Positions 7,966-15,362 of a stretch of DNA of 64,000 bases are shown piece by piece. Below the pieces are notes generated by a model. That model made no database searches, was not told the origin of the DNA, and worked only from the letters and a program-made list of their open reading frames with translations. A program made the position numbers and the translations under genes. Within the stretch, counting starts at the first letter, position 1. Each line of letters opens with the position of its first letter. The DNA is from Sphingomonas trueperi (GTDB lineage Bacteria; Pseudomonadota; Alphaproteobacteria; Sphingomonadales; Sphingomonadaceae), in the NCBI RefSeq assembly GCF_011927635.1, contig NZ_JAATJB010000001.1:124001-188000 (forward strand), read 5' to 3'.

Positions 7966-8334
7966 ATGAAGAAACTGGCTCTCATCGTATCCGCCGCGAT
8001 CCTCGCCGCGGCCGGCCCCGCGCTGGCCGACGAGTGGGATTTCATGCTCACCAACGCCACCGGCAAGCTGATCACCAAGATCGAAGTCGCCCCCGCCGGC
8101 AGCGGCAGCTGGGTCGACAACAAGGTCGATGCCGAGCTCAACAAGGACGGCAAGGTCAAGCCGGGCGCCCGGACCACGGTGCATTTCGAGAAGGCGGCGA
8201 GCGCCTGCAAGTTCGACCTGCGCGCCACCTTCGAGGACAAGACCGACGCGGTCTGGCCGAACATCAACCTGTGCGACAACAGCTATGTCACCGTCGCCTT
8301 CACCGGCGACAAGCCGACGTTCAAGGCGAATTGA
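7966..8334 (+). CDS. Secreted periplasmic protein of unknown function
   Basis: A 122-aa protein with a clear Sec signal peptide (MKKLALIVSAAILAAAGPALA, cleaved before DEWDF). The mature domain of about 100 residues is beta-rich with two cysteines (SACKFDL and INLCDN) that could form a disulfide. The start follows a strong AGGAGGGA ribosome site at 7949-7957. A hairpin lies just downstream, so it is probably a single-gene unit. I recognise a recurring sphingomonad type (DWDF...TG..I..IEV.PAG...W) but no function. Confidence 0.7.
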   Translation: MKKLALIVSAAILAAAGPALADEWDFMLTNATGKLITKIEVAPAGSGSWVDNKVDAELNKDGKVKPGARTTVHFEKAASACKFDLRATFEDKTDAVWPNINLCDNSYVTVAFTGDKPTFKAN

Positions 8335-8340
8335 GCGCGC

Positions 8341-8368
8341 GCCGGGCGACCCGGGGCGGTCGCCCGGC
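8341..8368 (+). terminator. GC-rich hairpin after the periplasmic protein gene
   Basis: GCCGGGCGAC (8341-8350) pairs with GTCGCCCGGC (8359-8368), a 10-bp perfect stem seven bases after the stop codon. It lacks a T-run, so termination strength is uncertain. A second hairpin (AGCCCG/CGGGCT) follows at about 8373-8391. Confidence 0.5.
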
Positions 8369-8458
8369 CCCAAGCCCGCCCAGCCGGGCTGATAGCAAAT
8401 CTTTGTTCTCCTACTTAGCGGGTAGGATATCGTGGCACTCCGAAAGGAGCCGCCCCGC

Positions 8459-9757
8459 ATGGCCAATGCCGTCCCCGCCCGTATCCGCCCCACTTTCGCC
8501 CTTCAGGTATTGCTCGGCATGGCCGCGGGCCTGGCGCTGGGCTTCGCCGTTCGCGCGACCGGACAGGCGGGAATCGGCGAGGCGCTCCACACCACCGGGC
8601 AGATCTTCGTCCAGCTGCTCAAGGCGCTGGTGCCGCCCTTGGTGTTCACCGCGATCATCGCCTCGATCGCGGCGCTGCGCGACCTCGACAATGCCGCCCG
8701 GCTGGTCGCCCGCACGCTGTTCTGGTTCGCCGCCACCGCGCTGATCGCGGTGCTGATCGGCATCGCGCTGGGCCTGCTGCTCCAGCCCGGCCTCCATGCC
8801 GGCGTCGCGGCGAGCGCGGCCAAGGCGCCGTCAAGCACCGGCTCGTGGCTCGATTTCCTGAAGGGTGTCGTCCCCGCCAATTTCCTCGGGATCACCGCGT
8901 CAACGACGCTCAAGGAGGGCGGTGCGACCACCGGCCTGTCGTTCAACATCCTCCAGATCATCGTTGCGGCGATCGCGATCGGTGCGGCGGCGGTGCGCGT
9001 CGGCGAGGCGGGCAGCGCCTTCCTCCAGTTCAACGCCTCGGCGCTCGCCATCTTCCGCCGCCTGCTGCGCTGGGTGATCGCGCTGACGCCGATCGGCACC
9101 ACCGCGCTGATCGGCGATGCGGTGGTCCGCTATGGCTGGGACGCGCTGTCGGCGCTCGGCGCCTTCGCGGCGGCGGTCTATATCGGCCTCGCGCTGGTGC
9201 TGCTCGTCGTCTACCCGGCCCTGCTGCTCGCCAACGGTCTCAACCCCTTGCGCTTCTTCGCCACCGCCTGGCCGGCGATCCAGCTCGGCTTCGTCTCGCG
9301 CTCCTCGGTCGGCACGCTGCCGGTGACCGAGGAGGTGGTCGAACGGCTGGGCGTGCCCGCGGCCTATGCCGCCTTCGCGGTGCCGCTGGGCGCGACCACC
9401 AAGATGGACGGCTGCGCGGCGATCTACCCCGCCGTCTCGGCGATCTTCGTCGCGCAATTCTTCGGCGTGCCGCTGCACCTGGCGGACTATGGCCTGATCG
9501 CCTTCGTGGCGGTGGTCGGCTCGGCGGCGACCGCGGGGCTCACCGGCGCGACGGTGATGCTCACCCTCACTTTGTCGACGCTGGGCCTGCCGCTTGAAGG
9601 CGCGGGGCTGCTGCTGGCGATCGACCCGATCCTCGACATGGGCCGCACCGCGGTGAACGTCGCCGGCCAGGCGCTGGTGCCGACGATCGTCGCGCGCCAG
9701 AGCGGCCTGCTCGCCCTCGACCCGCTCGGCACCCCGGCGCGCGCGGCGACGGCCTGA
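8459..9757 (+). CDS. Dicarboxylate/amino acid:cation symporter (DAACS family)
   Basis: A 432-aa secondary transporter with eight or more hydrophobic segments. It shows the family core: the serine-rich re-entrant loop SRSSVGTLPVTEEVVERLG, then VPLGATTKMDGCAAIYPAVSAIFVAQ, and the final AIDPILDMGRTAVNVAGQALV, whose Asp/Arg/Asn residues bind substrate and sodium in GltPh-type carriers. It would import acidic amino acids or C4-dicarboxylates with sodium or protons. A GTG at 8432 is in frame, but ATG 8459 is preceded by AAAGGAG. A second member of the same family lies at 25345-26610. Confidence 0.9.
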   Translation: MANAVPARIRPTFALQVLLGMAAGLALGFAVRATGQAGIGEALHTTGQIFVQLLKALVPPLVFTAIIASIAALRDLDNAARLVARTLFWFAATALIAVLIGIALGLLLQPGLHAGVAASAAKAPSSTGSWLDFLKGVVPANFLGITASTTLKEGGATTGLSFNILQIIVAAIAIGAAAVRVGEAGSAFLQFNASALAIFRRLLRWVIALTPIGTTALIGDAVVRYGWDALSALGAFAAAVYIGLALVLLVVYPALLLANGLNPLRFFATAWPAIQLGFVSRSSVGTLPVTEEVVERLGVPAAYAAFAVPLGATTKMDGCAAIYPAVSAIFVAQFFGVPLHLADYGLIAFVAVVGSAATAGLTGATVMLTLTLSTLGLPLEGAGLLLAIDPILDMGRTAVNVAGQALVPTIVARQSGLLALDPLGTPARAATA

Positions 9758-9807
9758 TCCCTCGGCGACGGCAGTTTCGGACCACGCCTCTGCCGGCGAG
9801 ATCGCCG

Positions 9808-10413
9808 ATGCGGTCTCGGCGCTCACCACCGTCCGCTCGGCCTGGCGCGAGCACCGCGCTGCCCGAGATCCGCACCCTGCTCGACACCGATGTCGACGCG
9901 GCATTCGTCGGCGATCCCGCCGCGCGCAGCGTCGACGAAATCCTGATCAGCTATCCCGGGGCGCTGGCGATCCTCCATTATCGCGTCGCGCACCAGCTGC
10001 ACGGGCTGGGTGCGGTGATCGTCGCGCGGATCCTCTCCGAGCTCGCCAATGCCGGCATCGACATCCACCCGGCGGCGACGATCGGGCCGAGCTTCTTCAT
10101 CGACCACGGCACCGGCGTGGTGATCGGCGATACGACGATCATCGGCCGCAACGTGCGGCTCTACCAGCACGTCACGCTCGGCGCGCGCAGCCGCTATGCC
10201 CGCTATCCGATCCTCGAGGACGACGTGATCGTCTATGCGAGGGCGACGATCCTCGGCCGCGTGACGATTGGCCGCGGCAGCACGATCGGCGGCAAGGTCT
10301 CGCTGCTCGACGACGTGCCCCCGCACAGCGTGCTGGTGCAACCGGCGGCGGTGTCGCTCCACGACGATGCGCAGAGCAACCTGACGGCGCGGCTGGCGGC
10401 GCATCGCGACTAA
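9808..10413 (+). CDS. Serine O-acetyltransferase-like protein, N-terminally shortened
   Basis: A 201-aa ORF whose residues 18-185 match the EpsC/CysE class that acetylates L-serine for cysteine synthesis: ARSVDEILISYPGALAILHYRVAH, then GIDIHPAATIG and FFIDHGTGVVIGDTTIIG, with the catalytic Asp and His present, and left-handed beta-helix hexapeptides to VPPHSVLV. Relatives carry roughly 90 more N-terminal residues and a longer loop after VTLGA; both are missing here. The first 17 residues look like out-of-frame translation, while another frame just upstream (9780 on) reads DAVSALTTVRSAWREHRA, resembling the lost N-terminus. No ribosome site is obvious. It may be a decaying paralogue. Confidence 0.6.
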   Translation: MRSRRSPPSARPGASTALPEIRTLLDTDVDAAFVGDPAARSVDEILISYPGALAILHYRVAHQLHGLGAVIVARILSELANAGIDIHPAATIGPSFFIDHGTGVVIGDTTIIGRNVRLYQHVTLGARSRYARYPILEDDVIVYARATILGRVTIGRGSTIGGKVSLLDDVPPHSVLVQPAAVSLHDDAQSNLTARLAAHRD

Positions 10414-10476
10414 ACAACTAGGGGGTGGACGCAGATGGCGCCTACGACCGGCCGAAACTGGGTGGGAAGCGGACCT

Positions 10477-10896
10477 TTAGAAAATCGGTTTGTGCCGAAT
10501 GCTACCACCTATATTTCGGCCACAGGACCATAGATCCAGCGCGTCTCCTCGCACTGTGTAGGTCGCGAAGGCAACGAAGTAGTCTCGATCGTCAAATCTA
10601 GGCTGCACTTTCGCGTCCTCGACAAAACGCCCAGCGGGGAGACCGTCCACCCCTGCTTCTTGCACTTTCACGTCGATAAAATCGCGCAGAACTTTACCGT
10701 CACGCCATAGATATCGGTACTCACGTCGCATCGAAGCAATGTTGGATAAGCAAGCATCCGCAGATAACTTTGCCTCGATTCTAGCGATCAGACTTGGGTT
10801 GGGGCCATCTGCTGTCGCCAACGTCAGCTCATTCGTGGCTCCACCAGAGCAACTGCTCAGCAGAAGAATGCCTATGAGGTTCGAGGCTAAGCGCAT
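10477..10896 (-). CDS. Small lipoprotein of unknown function
   Basis: A 139-aa protein with a lipoprotein signal: hydrophobic residues 5-14 and a lipobox LLSSC, so Cys16 would be lipidated and the protein anchored in an envelope membrane. The mature part has two further cysteines (ADACLSN, LWSCGRN) and no family I recognise. The gene is noticeably less GC-rich than its neighbours and uses codons such as ata, aaa and tta more often, which suggests recent acquisition. It lies in the AT-richer patch that continues to the tRNA-Val gene. Confidence 0.6.
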   Translation of the reverse strand: MRLASNLIGILLLSSCSGGATNELTLATADGPNPSLIARIEAKLSADACLSNIASMRREYRYLWRDGKVLRDFIDVKVQEAGVDGLPAGRFVEDAKVQPRFDDRDYFVAFATYTVRGDALDLWSCGRNIGGSIRHKPIF

Positions 10897-10941
10897 CGTT
10901 GGTCATCCTAAACCTAGATGTCGCCGTCCGCTACTGGGGCG

Positions 10942-11205
10942 TTAGGCGACATCCTCCGGGTGCCCCGTCACGACGTCGAATAATATGTTGTCGGCTGCGT
11001 GTGCTCCCACGAAACCGATCGCTTCCTGTCCAGCCGCTTCGGGAGTGATGGCACGCGCGGAAAGATCGAGAATGAGATCGAGCCGACCGACATGGCCTTC
11101 GGCAGCTATCTCGATCCCATCTACCCCGAGCACCTGGCCGCCGGTCGCTGTGCATAGTTTGATCCGCGCGATGGCATCGTCGCCGGTCAGCATTTGTATA
11201 GCCAT
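10942..11205 (-). CDS. Hypothetical 87-aa protein
   Basis: A short acidic soluble ORF (MAIQMLTGDDAIARIKLC..., ending VTGHPEDVA) preceded by a ribosome-like AGAGGTAGGG. No signal peptide, membrane segment or recognised domain. A second ATG at codon 5 is also possible. It is in the AT-richer patch between the lipoprotein gene and tRNA-Val, on the same strand as both. Coding status is supported only by the ribosome site and the protein-like composition. Confidence 0.45.
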   Translation of the reverse strand: MAIQMLTGDDAIARIKLCTATGGQVLGVDGIEIAAEGHVGRLDLILDLSARAITPEAAGQEAIGFVGAHAADNILFDVVTGHPEDVA

Positions 11206-11307
11206 CGGACCCTACCTCTCATCCGCTCCCGGCAGGTTGGCGGTGCTTCTCGATGTCCGCAAGTGGGCGAAAGCCGCCAGCCCGCTTCCTGAATCGACGA
11301 AGGAAGA

Positions 11308-11383
11308 TGGTGGGCGGTGACGGGCTCGAACCGCCGACCCTCTCGGTGTAAACGAGATGCTCTACCAACTGAGCTAACCGCCC
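11308..11383 (-). tRNA. tRNA-Val (anticodon TAC)
   Basis: Read on the minus strand this is a complete cloverleaf: acceptor stem GGGCGGT pairing with the ACCGCCC end, D-arm GCTCAGTTGGTAGAGC, anticodon stem TCTCG/CGAGA around loop TTTACAC (anticodon TAC, decoding GUA), T-loop GGTTCGAGCC, and an encoded CCA tail at 11308-11310. Anticodon and acceptor fit valine. Confidence 0.95.
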
Positions 11384-11444
11384 GCGCGCGCCGGAGGCGT
11401 CCGCGTCGGACGCCGATGCCAAAGCCGCGCGCGAAGGGCAAGCC

Positions 11445-12401
11445 TCAAACGAGCGAAAGTCCCGCCCGCTTCACCGCCGCGACATAGCGCTCCATCCCGC
11501 GCCGCGCCGATTCGCTGAGCGCGATATAGGCGCGGCGGCGGTCGCTGGGATCGGCCCTGCGGTCGAACAGTCCCGCCTCGTTGAGCGTGCCGATCCAGCG
11601 CAGCGCGGTCGTCGGCGGCACCGCGGCGGCGATGCACAGGCTGGAGACCGAGATCTGGCGATGCTCGAGTTCGGCGGCGAAGAGATCGAGCAGCATGTCC
11701 CAGGCGGGATCGGCGAACAGGTCGCCATCGAAGAACTCCGCCCGCATCCGCCGCGCGCGGATCACCCGGCGGATCTCCGCCGCGTCCGTCTCGACGGTGT
11801 CGGTGTCCATGCGGAACGCCATGGCGTCGTTTCGCACGCTCGCGCTGCGCTCGGGCAGTTCGCTGCGGGTGAGGCGCGAGAGCGAGTCGGCGATGCGCGC
11901 CACTTCCTCGTGGAAGCGCCGCATGCGCATCGTCTCCTGGTCGCGCATGCCGTCGTGCAGCCGCGCCACCGGTTCGCGGCGGGCGGCGAGCACCGCGCCG
12001 AGCCGGTCCGCATCGCTCGGCGCGCATTGCAGCAGCGCCGATGCGGGCAGCAGGCCCAGCGCGATGTCGATCTGCGCTTGTGCCACCGTCGCGATCAGCG
12101 GCACGCCGCGCGCTTCGGCCATCGCGCCGAGCCGGATCAGCAGCGGTTCGAGCAACGCGGGCGCGATGCCCTCCGCCTCCAGCAACAGCAGCTGCACGCC
12201 GTCGAGCAGCGTCTCGGATTGCAATGCGCTCGCGGCGTCCAGCGGCTGGCGGGCTCGCAAGCCGGCCGCCGCGACGATCCGTTCCGCCGCGGCCGCGCGC
12301 CCCGGCGACCCGGCGACGATCTGCGCGACATCGACCGCGATGTCGTAGGAAATGTTTTCGAGCCCCCCGGCCCCAATTGCCTCGTACATGTCCGCCCCCA
12401 T
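11445..12401 (-). CDS. MarR-type winged-helix regulator with long N-terminal domain
   Basis: A 318-aa protein. The last 100 residues form a winged helix: ISVSSLCIAAAVPPTTALRWIGTLNEAGLFDRRADPSDRRRAYIALSESARRGMERYV, with the DRR wing typical of MarR proteins. Residues 1-130 form an alpha/beta domain (SYDIAVDVAQIVAG, GVQLLLLEAEG, GVPLIATVAQAQIDIAL) that resembles a receiver-like or Rossmann-type fold without an obvious phosphoacceptor set. The start is uncertain: ATG 12401 or ATG 12389 (MYEAIG). A perfect 18-bp palindrome sits just upstream, so autoregulation is likely. The ligand and regulon are unknown. Confidence 0.75.
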   Translation of the reverse strand: MGADMYEAIGAGGLENISYDIAVDVAQIVAGSPGRAAAAERIVAAAGLRARQPLDAASALQSETLLDGVQLLLLEAEGIAPALLEPLLIRLGAMAEARGVPLIATVAQAQIDIALGLLPASALLQCAPSDADRLGAVLAARREPVARLHDGMRDQETMRMRRFHEEVARIADSLSRLTRSELPERSASVRNDAMAFRMDTDTVETDAAEIRRVIRARRMRAEFFDGDLFADPAWDMLLDLFAAELEHRQISVSSLCIAAAVPPTTALRWIGTLNEAGLFDRRADPSDRRRAYIALSESARRGMERYVAAVKRAGLSLV

Positions 12402-12408
12402 GGTTCGA

Positions 12409-12426
12409 CATCTGTTCCAACAGATG
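12409..12426. promoter_or_regulatory. 18-bp palindrome at the regulator's start (candidate operator)
   Basis: CATCTGTT-CC-AACAGATG is a perfect 8-bp inverted repeat with a 2-bp centre, ending 8 bp before the regulator's first candidate start codon. The size and symmetry suit a dimeric winged-helix protein. It is too close to the start to be a promoter itself, so binding there would block transcription or its initiation. Confidence 0.55.
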
Positions 12427-12434
12427 CCGTATCG

Positions 12435-12512
12435 CTCCGAAATGGCGGAGTCTGTTCTACTCCAAATCGGAGCGATTTGGCAGAGCGCACATGGGGTATC
12501 TCCGAAGTGGAG
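12435..12512. promoter_or_regulatory. Cluster of CTCC(N)GGAG inverted repeats
   Basis: Three related sites occur in 78 bp: CTCCGAAATGGCGGAG (12435-12450), CTCCAAATCGGAG (12460-12472) and CTCCGAAGTGGAG (12500-12512). The middle site also lies in a longer perfect palindrome CCAAATCG-GAG-CGATTTGG (12462-12480). They fill the intergenic region upstream of the MarR-type gene and behind the split membrane gene. They look like binding sites for one symmetric regulator; which one is not known. Confidence 0.5.
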
Positions 12513-12526
12513 CAGAGAATTCGGAA

Positions 12527-13402
12527 CTATCCGCGCGACCGGCGCAAATCCTCGATCTGGCCGTCCTGCAATCCGAGCATGGTCCGCGCCGCGTTGGCGA
12601 GAGTCGCGGTCATCAGCACGAAGCCTAGCGCGACCAGCGCGAGCATGCCGGAAACCAGCAGCAGCTGCGAGATGGCCGGCAGGTTCTTGGCGGCGAGCAC
12701 GATCATCAGCAACGTTTCCATCAGTGCTTGCGCATTGGCGCCGGTCTGCACCAGCGTGCTCAGGATCGGCAGGAAGAAGAGGGCGAGCAGCGCCAGCCCC
12801 ACCGATGCGACGAGCAGCGCCAGCGCCGCGAAGGCACCGAAGATCGACCAGAAATGGCCGCGCGATTACGCCCAGGCCTCGTCGACGGTGATCGCCTCGT
12901 AGAGATAGGTGAGCGGCAGCGCGATCGAGAGGCGAACCTGCACGAAGAGCAGCGCGGCCAGCTCTACCAGCAGCAGCAGCGCACCCAACCAGCCGGTCGC
13001 GGCCCCAGGCGCCAGCCAGGCGAGCAGCCCCAGCAGGAAGCCGTTGGCGAGCGTCAGCAGGAAGGTCGCGACCATGCTTGCGATGGTCAGCAGCACCAGC
13101 AGTGCGAACACGCGCAGCTCGTTGGCGCCCAGCCGCAGATAGCAGGCGCCGCGCTTGTAGGGGTGCAGCGTCGCGCGGGTCGCCGCGGTGATCAGCACCG
13201 CGACGAGGGCGAGCGCCAGCCCCTGGCTGAGCAGCGCCGCACCGATCGCGCCCGCGATGTTGGCCGGATCGGCCGGCGCGATCAGGATCCGCAGCAGCCC
13301 GATCGCGAAGATGCCGACCAGGTAGAGGATCGCCCAGACCAGCACCGCCAGCGGATGCTGCCGCAACAGGCGAAACGCGCCGCCAAATATCGATCCGACC
13401 AC
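12527..13402 (-). pseudogene. Polytopic membrane protein gene split by an in-frame TAA
   Basis: One continuous minus-strand frame (292 codons with the terminal stop) encodes a protein with about six hydrophobic segments from MVGSIFGGAFRLL to GLQDGQIEDLRR. It is interrupted at 12866-12868 by a single TAA. Sequence on both sides fits one gene: upstream ends LYEAITVDEAWA and downstream continues in the same frame with SRGHFWSIFGAFAALALL, as in relatives where AW.L.RGHFW is contiguous, so the stop replaces what should be leucine. Either only a 178-aa product is made, or the gene is inactivated, or this is a sequencing error. A restart at 12802 would give a 91-aa fragment. It starts 12 bp after pntB. 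Confidence 0.65.
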
Positions 13403-13414
13403 GCCAATCCCCGA

Positions 13415-14890
13415 TCAATCCAGCGACTTGACGATTTCCTCGACCATTTTCTTGGCGTCGGCGAGCAGCATCATCGTATTATCTCGATAAAACAACTCGT
13501 TGTCGACGCCCGCATAGCCGACGCCGCCCATGCTGCGCTTGATGAACAGCACCGTCTTGGCCTTTTCCACGTCGAGCACGGGCATGCCGTAGATCGGCGA
13601 GGACTTGTCGGTCTTGGCGGCGGGGTTGGTCACGTCGTTGGCGCCGATGACGAAGGCGACGTCGGTCTGGGCGAACTCGGAGTTGATGTCCTCCAGCTCG
13701 AACACCTCGTCATAGGGGACATTGGCTTCGGCGAGCAGCACGTTCATGTGCCCAGGCATGCGGCCGGCGACCGGGTGGATCGCGTATTTCACCCGCACGC
13801 CGTGCGCCTTGAGCTTGTCGGCCATCTCGCGCAGCACGTGCTGCGCCTGCGCCACCGCCATGCCATAGCCGGGGACGATGATCACCTGCTCGGCCTGGGA
13901 CATGAGGAACGCGGCGTCCTCGGCACTCCCGCGCTTCCACGGCCGGTCGACCGCCGCCGCGCCGCTTGGTCCCCCGCCGGCATCGCCGCCGAAGCCGCCC
14001 GCGATCACGCTGAGGAAGCTGCGGTTCATCGCGCGGCACATGATGTAGCTGAGGATCGCGCCCGAGCTGCCGACCAGCGCGCCGGTGATGATCATCGCGG
14101 AATTGTGCAGCGTGAAGCCCATCGCCGCCGCCGCCCAGCCCGAATAGCTGTTGAGCATCGACACCACCACCGGCATGTCCGCGCCGCCGATCGGAATGAT
14201 CAGCAGGAAGCCGATCGCGAAGCTCAGCGCGGTGACGGTCCAGAAAATCCAGGGGCTCTGGTCCTGCGTGAAATAGGCGATCAGGCCGAGGATCGCGGCG
14301 AGCACGCCCAGGTTGATCGCATGGCGCCCGGGCAGCAGGATCGGCTTGCCGCCCATATTGCCGTTGAGCTTGAGGAACGCGATCACAGATCCCGAGAAGG
14401 TGATCGCGCCGATCGCGACGCCCAGCCCCATCTCGATGCGGCTCTGGAGGAAGATCACGCCGTCGCTGGCAATGCCGAACGCGCCGGGATTGAGGAAGGC
14501 CGCGCCGGCGACCAGCACCGCCGCCAGCCCGACCAGCGAGTGAAAGGCGGCGACGAGCTGCGGCATCGCGGTCATTGCGATCCGCCGCGCCGTGACGATA
14601 CCGATCGCGGCGCCGATGCCGATCGCCGCCAGCAGCTCGACCAGCGTCAGCGTGTCGAGCACCGGCGTGCCGTAATTCTCGCAGATGGCGCCTGTCGGGC
14701 AGGGCGGCGCGATGCGCGGGACATGGGTGACCAATGTGGTCACCACCGCGATGGTCATGCCGATCATGCCGGCACGGTTGCCGCGCTGGCTGGTGGCGGG
14801 GCTCGACAGCCCGCGGAGTGCCAGGATGAAGCAGACCCCGGCGACGAGATAGGCGAGTGCCGCCCAGGGATTTTGCGCGATGCTCTCCAT
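13415..14890 (-). CDS. pntB: NAD(P) transhydrogenase subunit beta
   Basis: A 491-aa subunit of the proton-translocating transhydrogenase, which uses the proton gradient to reduce NADP+ with NADH at the inner membrane. The first 280 residues hold about nine transmembrane helices (domain II), and the last 180 form the NADP(H)-binding domain III: VIIVPGYGMAVAQAQHVLREMADKL, HPVAGRMPGHMNVLLAEANVPYD, FVIGANDVTNPAA and IKRSMGGVGYAGVDNELFY, all diagnostic. Start chosen at ATG 14888-14890; an in-frame ORF extends upstream but reads through pntA2. Third gene of the transhydrogenase operon, two bases after pntA2. Confidence 0.95.
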   Translation of the reverse strand: MESIAQNPWAALAYLVAGVCFILALRGLSSPATSQRGNRAGMIGMTIAVVTTLVTHVPRIAPPCPTGAICENYGTPVLDTLTLVELLAAIGIGAAIGIVTARRIAMTAMPQLVAAFHSLVGLAAVLVAGAAFLNPGAFGIASDGVIFLQSRIEMGLGVAIGAITFSGSVIAFLKLNGNMGGKPILLPGRHAINLGVLAAILGLIAYFTQDQSPWIFWTVTALSFAIGFLLIIPIGGADMPVVVSMLNSYSGWAAAAMGFTLHNSAMIITGALVGSSGAILSYIMCRAMNRSFLSVIAGGFGGDAGGGPSGAAAVDRPWKRGSAEDAAFLMSQAEQVIIVPGYGMAVAQAQHVLREMADKLKAHGVRVKYAIHPVAGRMPGHMNVLLAEANVPYDEVFELEDINSEFAQTDVAFVIGANDVTNPAAKTDKSSPIYGMPVLDVEKAKTVLFIKRSMGGVGYAGVDNELFYRDNTMMLLADAKKMVEEIVKSLD

Positions 14891-14892
14891 GC

Positions 14893-15186
14893 TCAGCGAA
14901 CCTTCTTCTTGTACATGGCGAGCATCCGCGCGGTCACCGCGAACCCTCCGAAGATGTTGATGCTGGCCAGCACCACCGCGAGCAGCCCAAGCCATTTCGA
15001 GGTCTCGCCCGCCCCCCCCAGGCTACCAGCCGCGGCGGCGATCAGCGCGCCGACGATGATCACCGAGGAAATGGCGTTGGTCACCGCCATCAGCGGCGTG
15101 TGCAGCGCCGGCGTGACCGACCAGACGACATAATAGCCGACGAAACAGGCGAGCACGAAAACCGAGAGGATCGAGATGAAGTCCAT
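14893..15186 (-). CDS. pntA2: NAD(P) transhydrogenase subunit alpha part 2 (membrane part)
   Basis: A 97-aa protein with three transmembrane helices (residues 3-25, 38-60, 65-85). It contains the diagnostic [24 protein letters not shown] motif of the alpha-subunit membrane segment and ends with positively charged KKKVR. In alphaproteobacteria this part is a separate gene rather than fused to the soluble NAD-binding part. It pairs with pntB to make the proton channel. A palindromic intergenic repeat separates it from pntA1. Confidence 0.93.
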   Translation of the reverse strand: MDFISILSVFVLACFVGYYVVWSVTPALHTPLMAVTNAISSVIIVGALIAAAAGSLGGAGETSKWLGLLAVVLASINIFGGFAVTARMLAMYKKKVR

Positions 15187-15221
15187 GATCTACTCCTGAT
15201 CCGCGCGCGGTCGCGCGGAAA

Positions 15222-15360
15222 GATCCTCCCCGGAACGGGGAGGGGGACCAGCCGCAGGCTGGTGGAGGGGTGTCCCCGCTGCAATCGAAGGGCTACACCC
15301 CGCGCGGCGACACCCCTCCGTCGCGCCATTGCGCGCCACCTCCCCTTTCAGGGGAGGATT
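15222..15360. repeat. Palindromic intergenic repeat element inside the pnt operon
   Basis: The interval between pntA1 and pntA2 is a long imperfect inverted repeat. It opens with CTCCCCGGAACGGGGAG, contains ACCAGCCGCAGGCTGGT and GGAGGGGTGTC, and returns through GACACCCCTCC to CCTCCCCTTTCAGGGGAGG. Nested hairpins with CTCCCC ends are usual for REP/MITE-like elements of sphingomonads. It would be transcribed and strongly folded between two cotranscribed genes, so it might affect their relative expression. Confidence 0.65.
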
Positions 15361-15362
15361 GG

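Noticed and set aside
12435..12512. CRISPR-like short repeats
   Set aside because: The repeats are short, palindromic and unevenly spaced, with no regular spacers; operator sites fit better.
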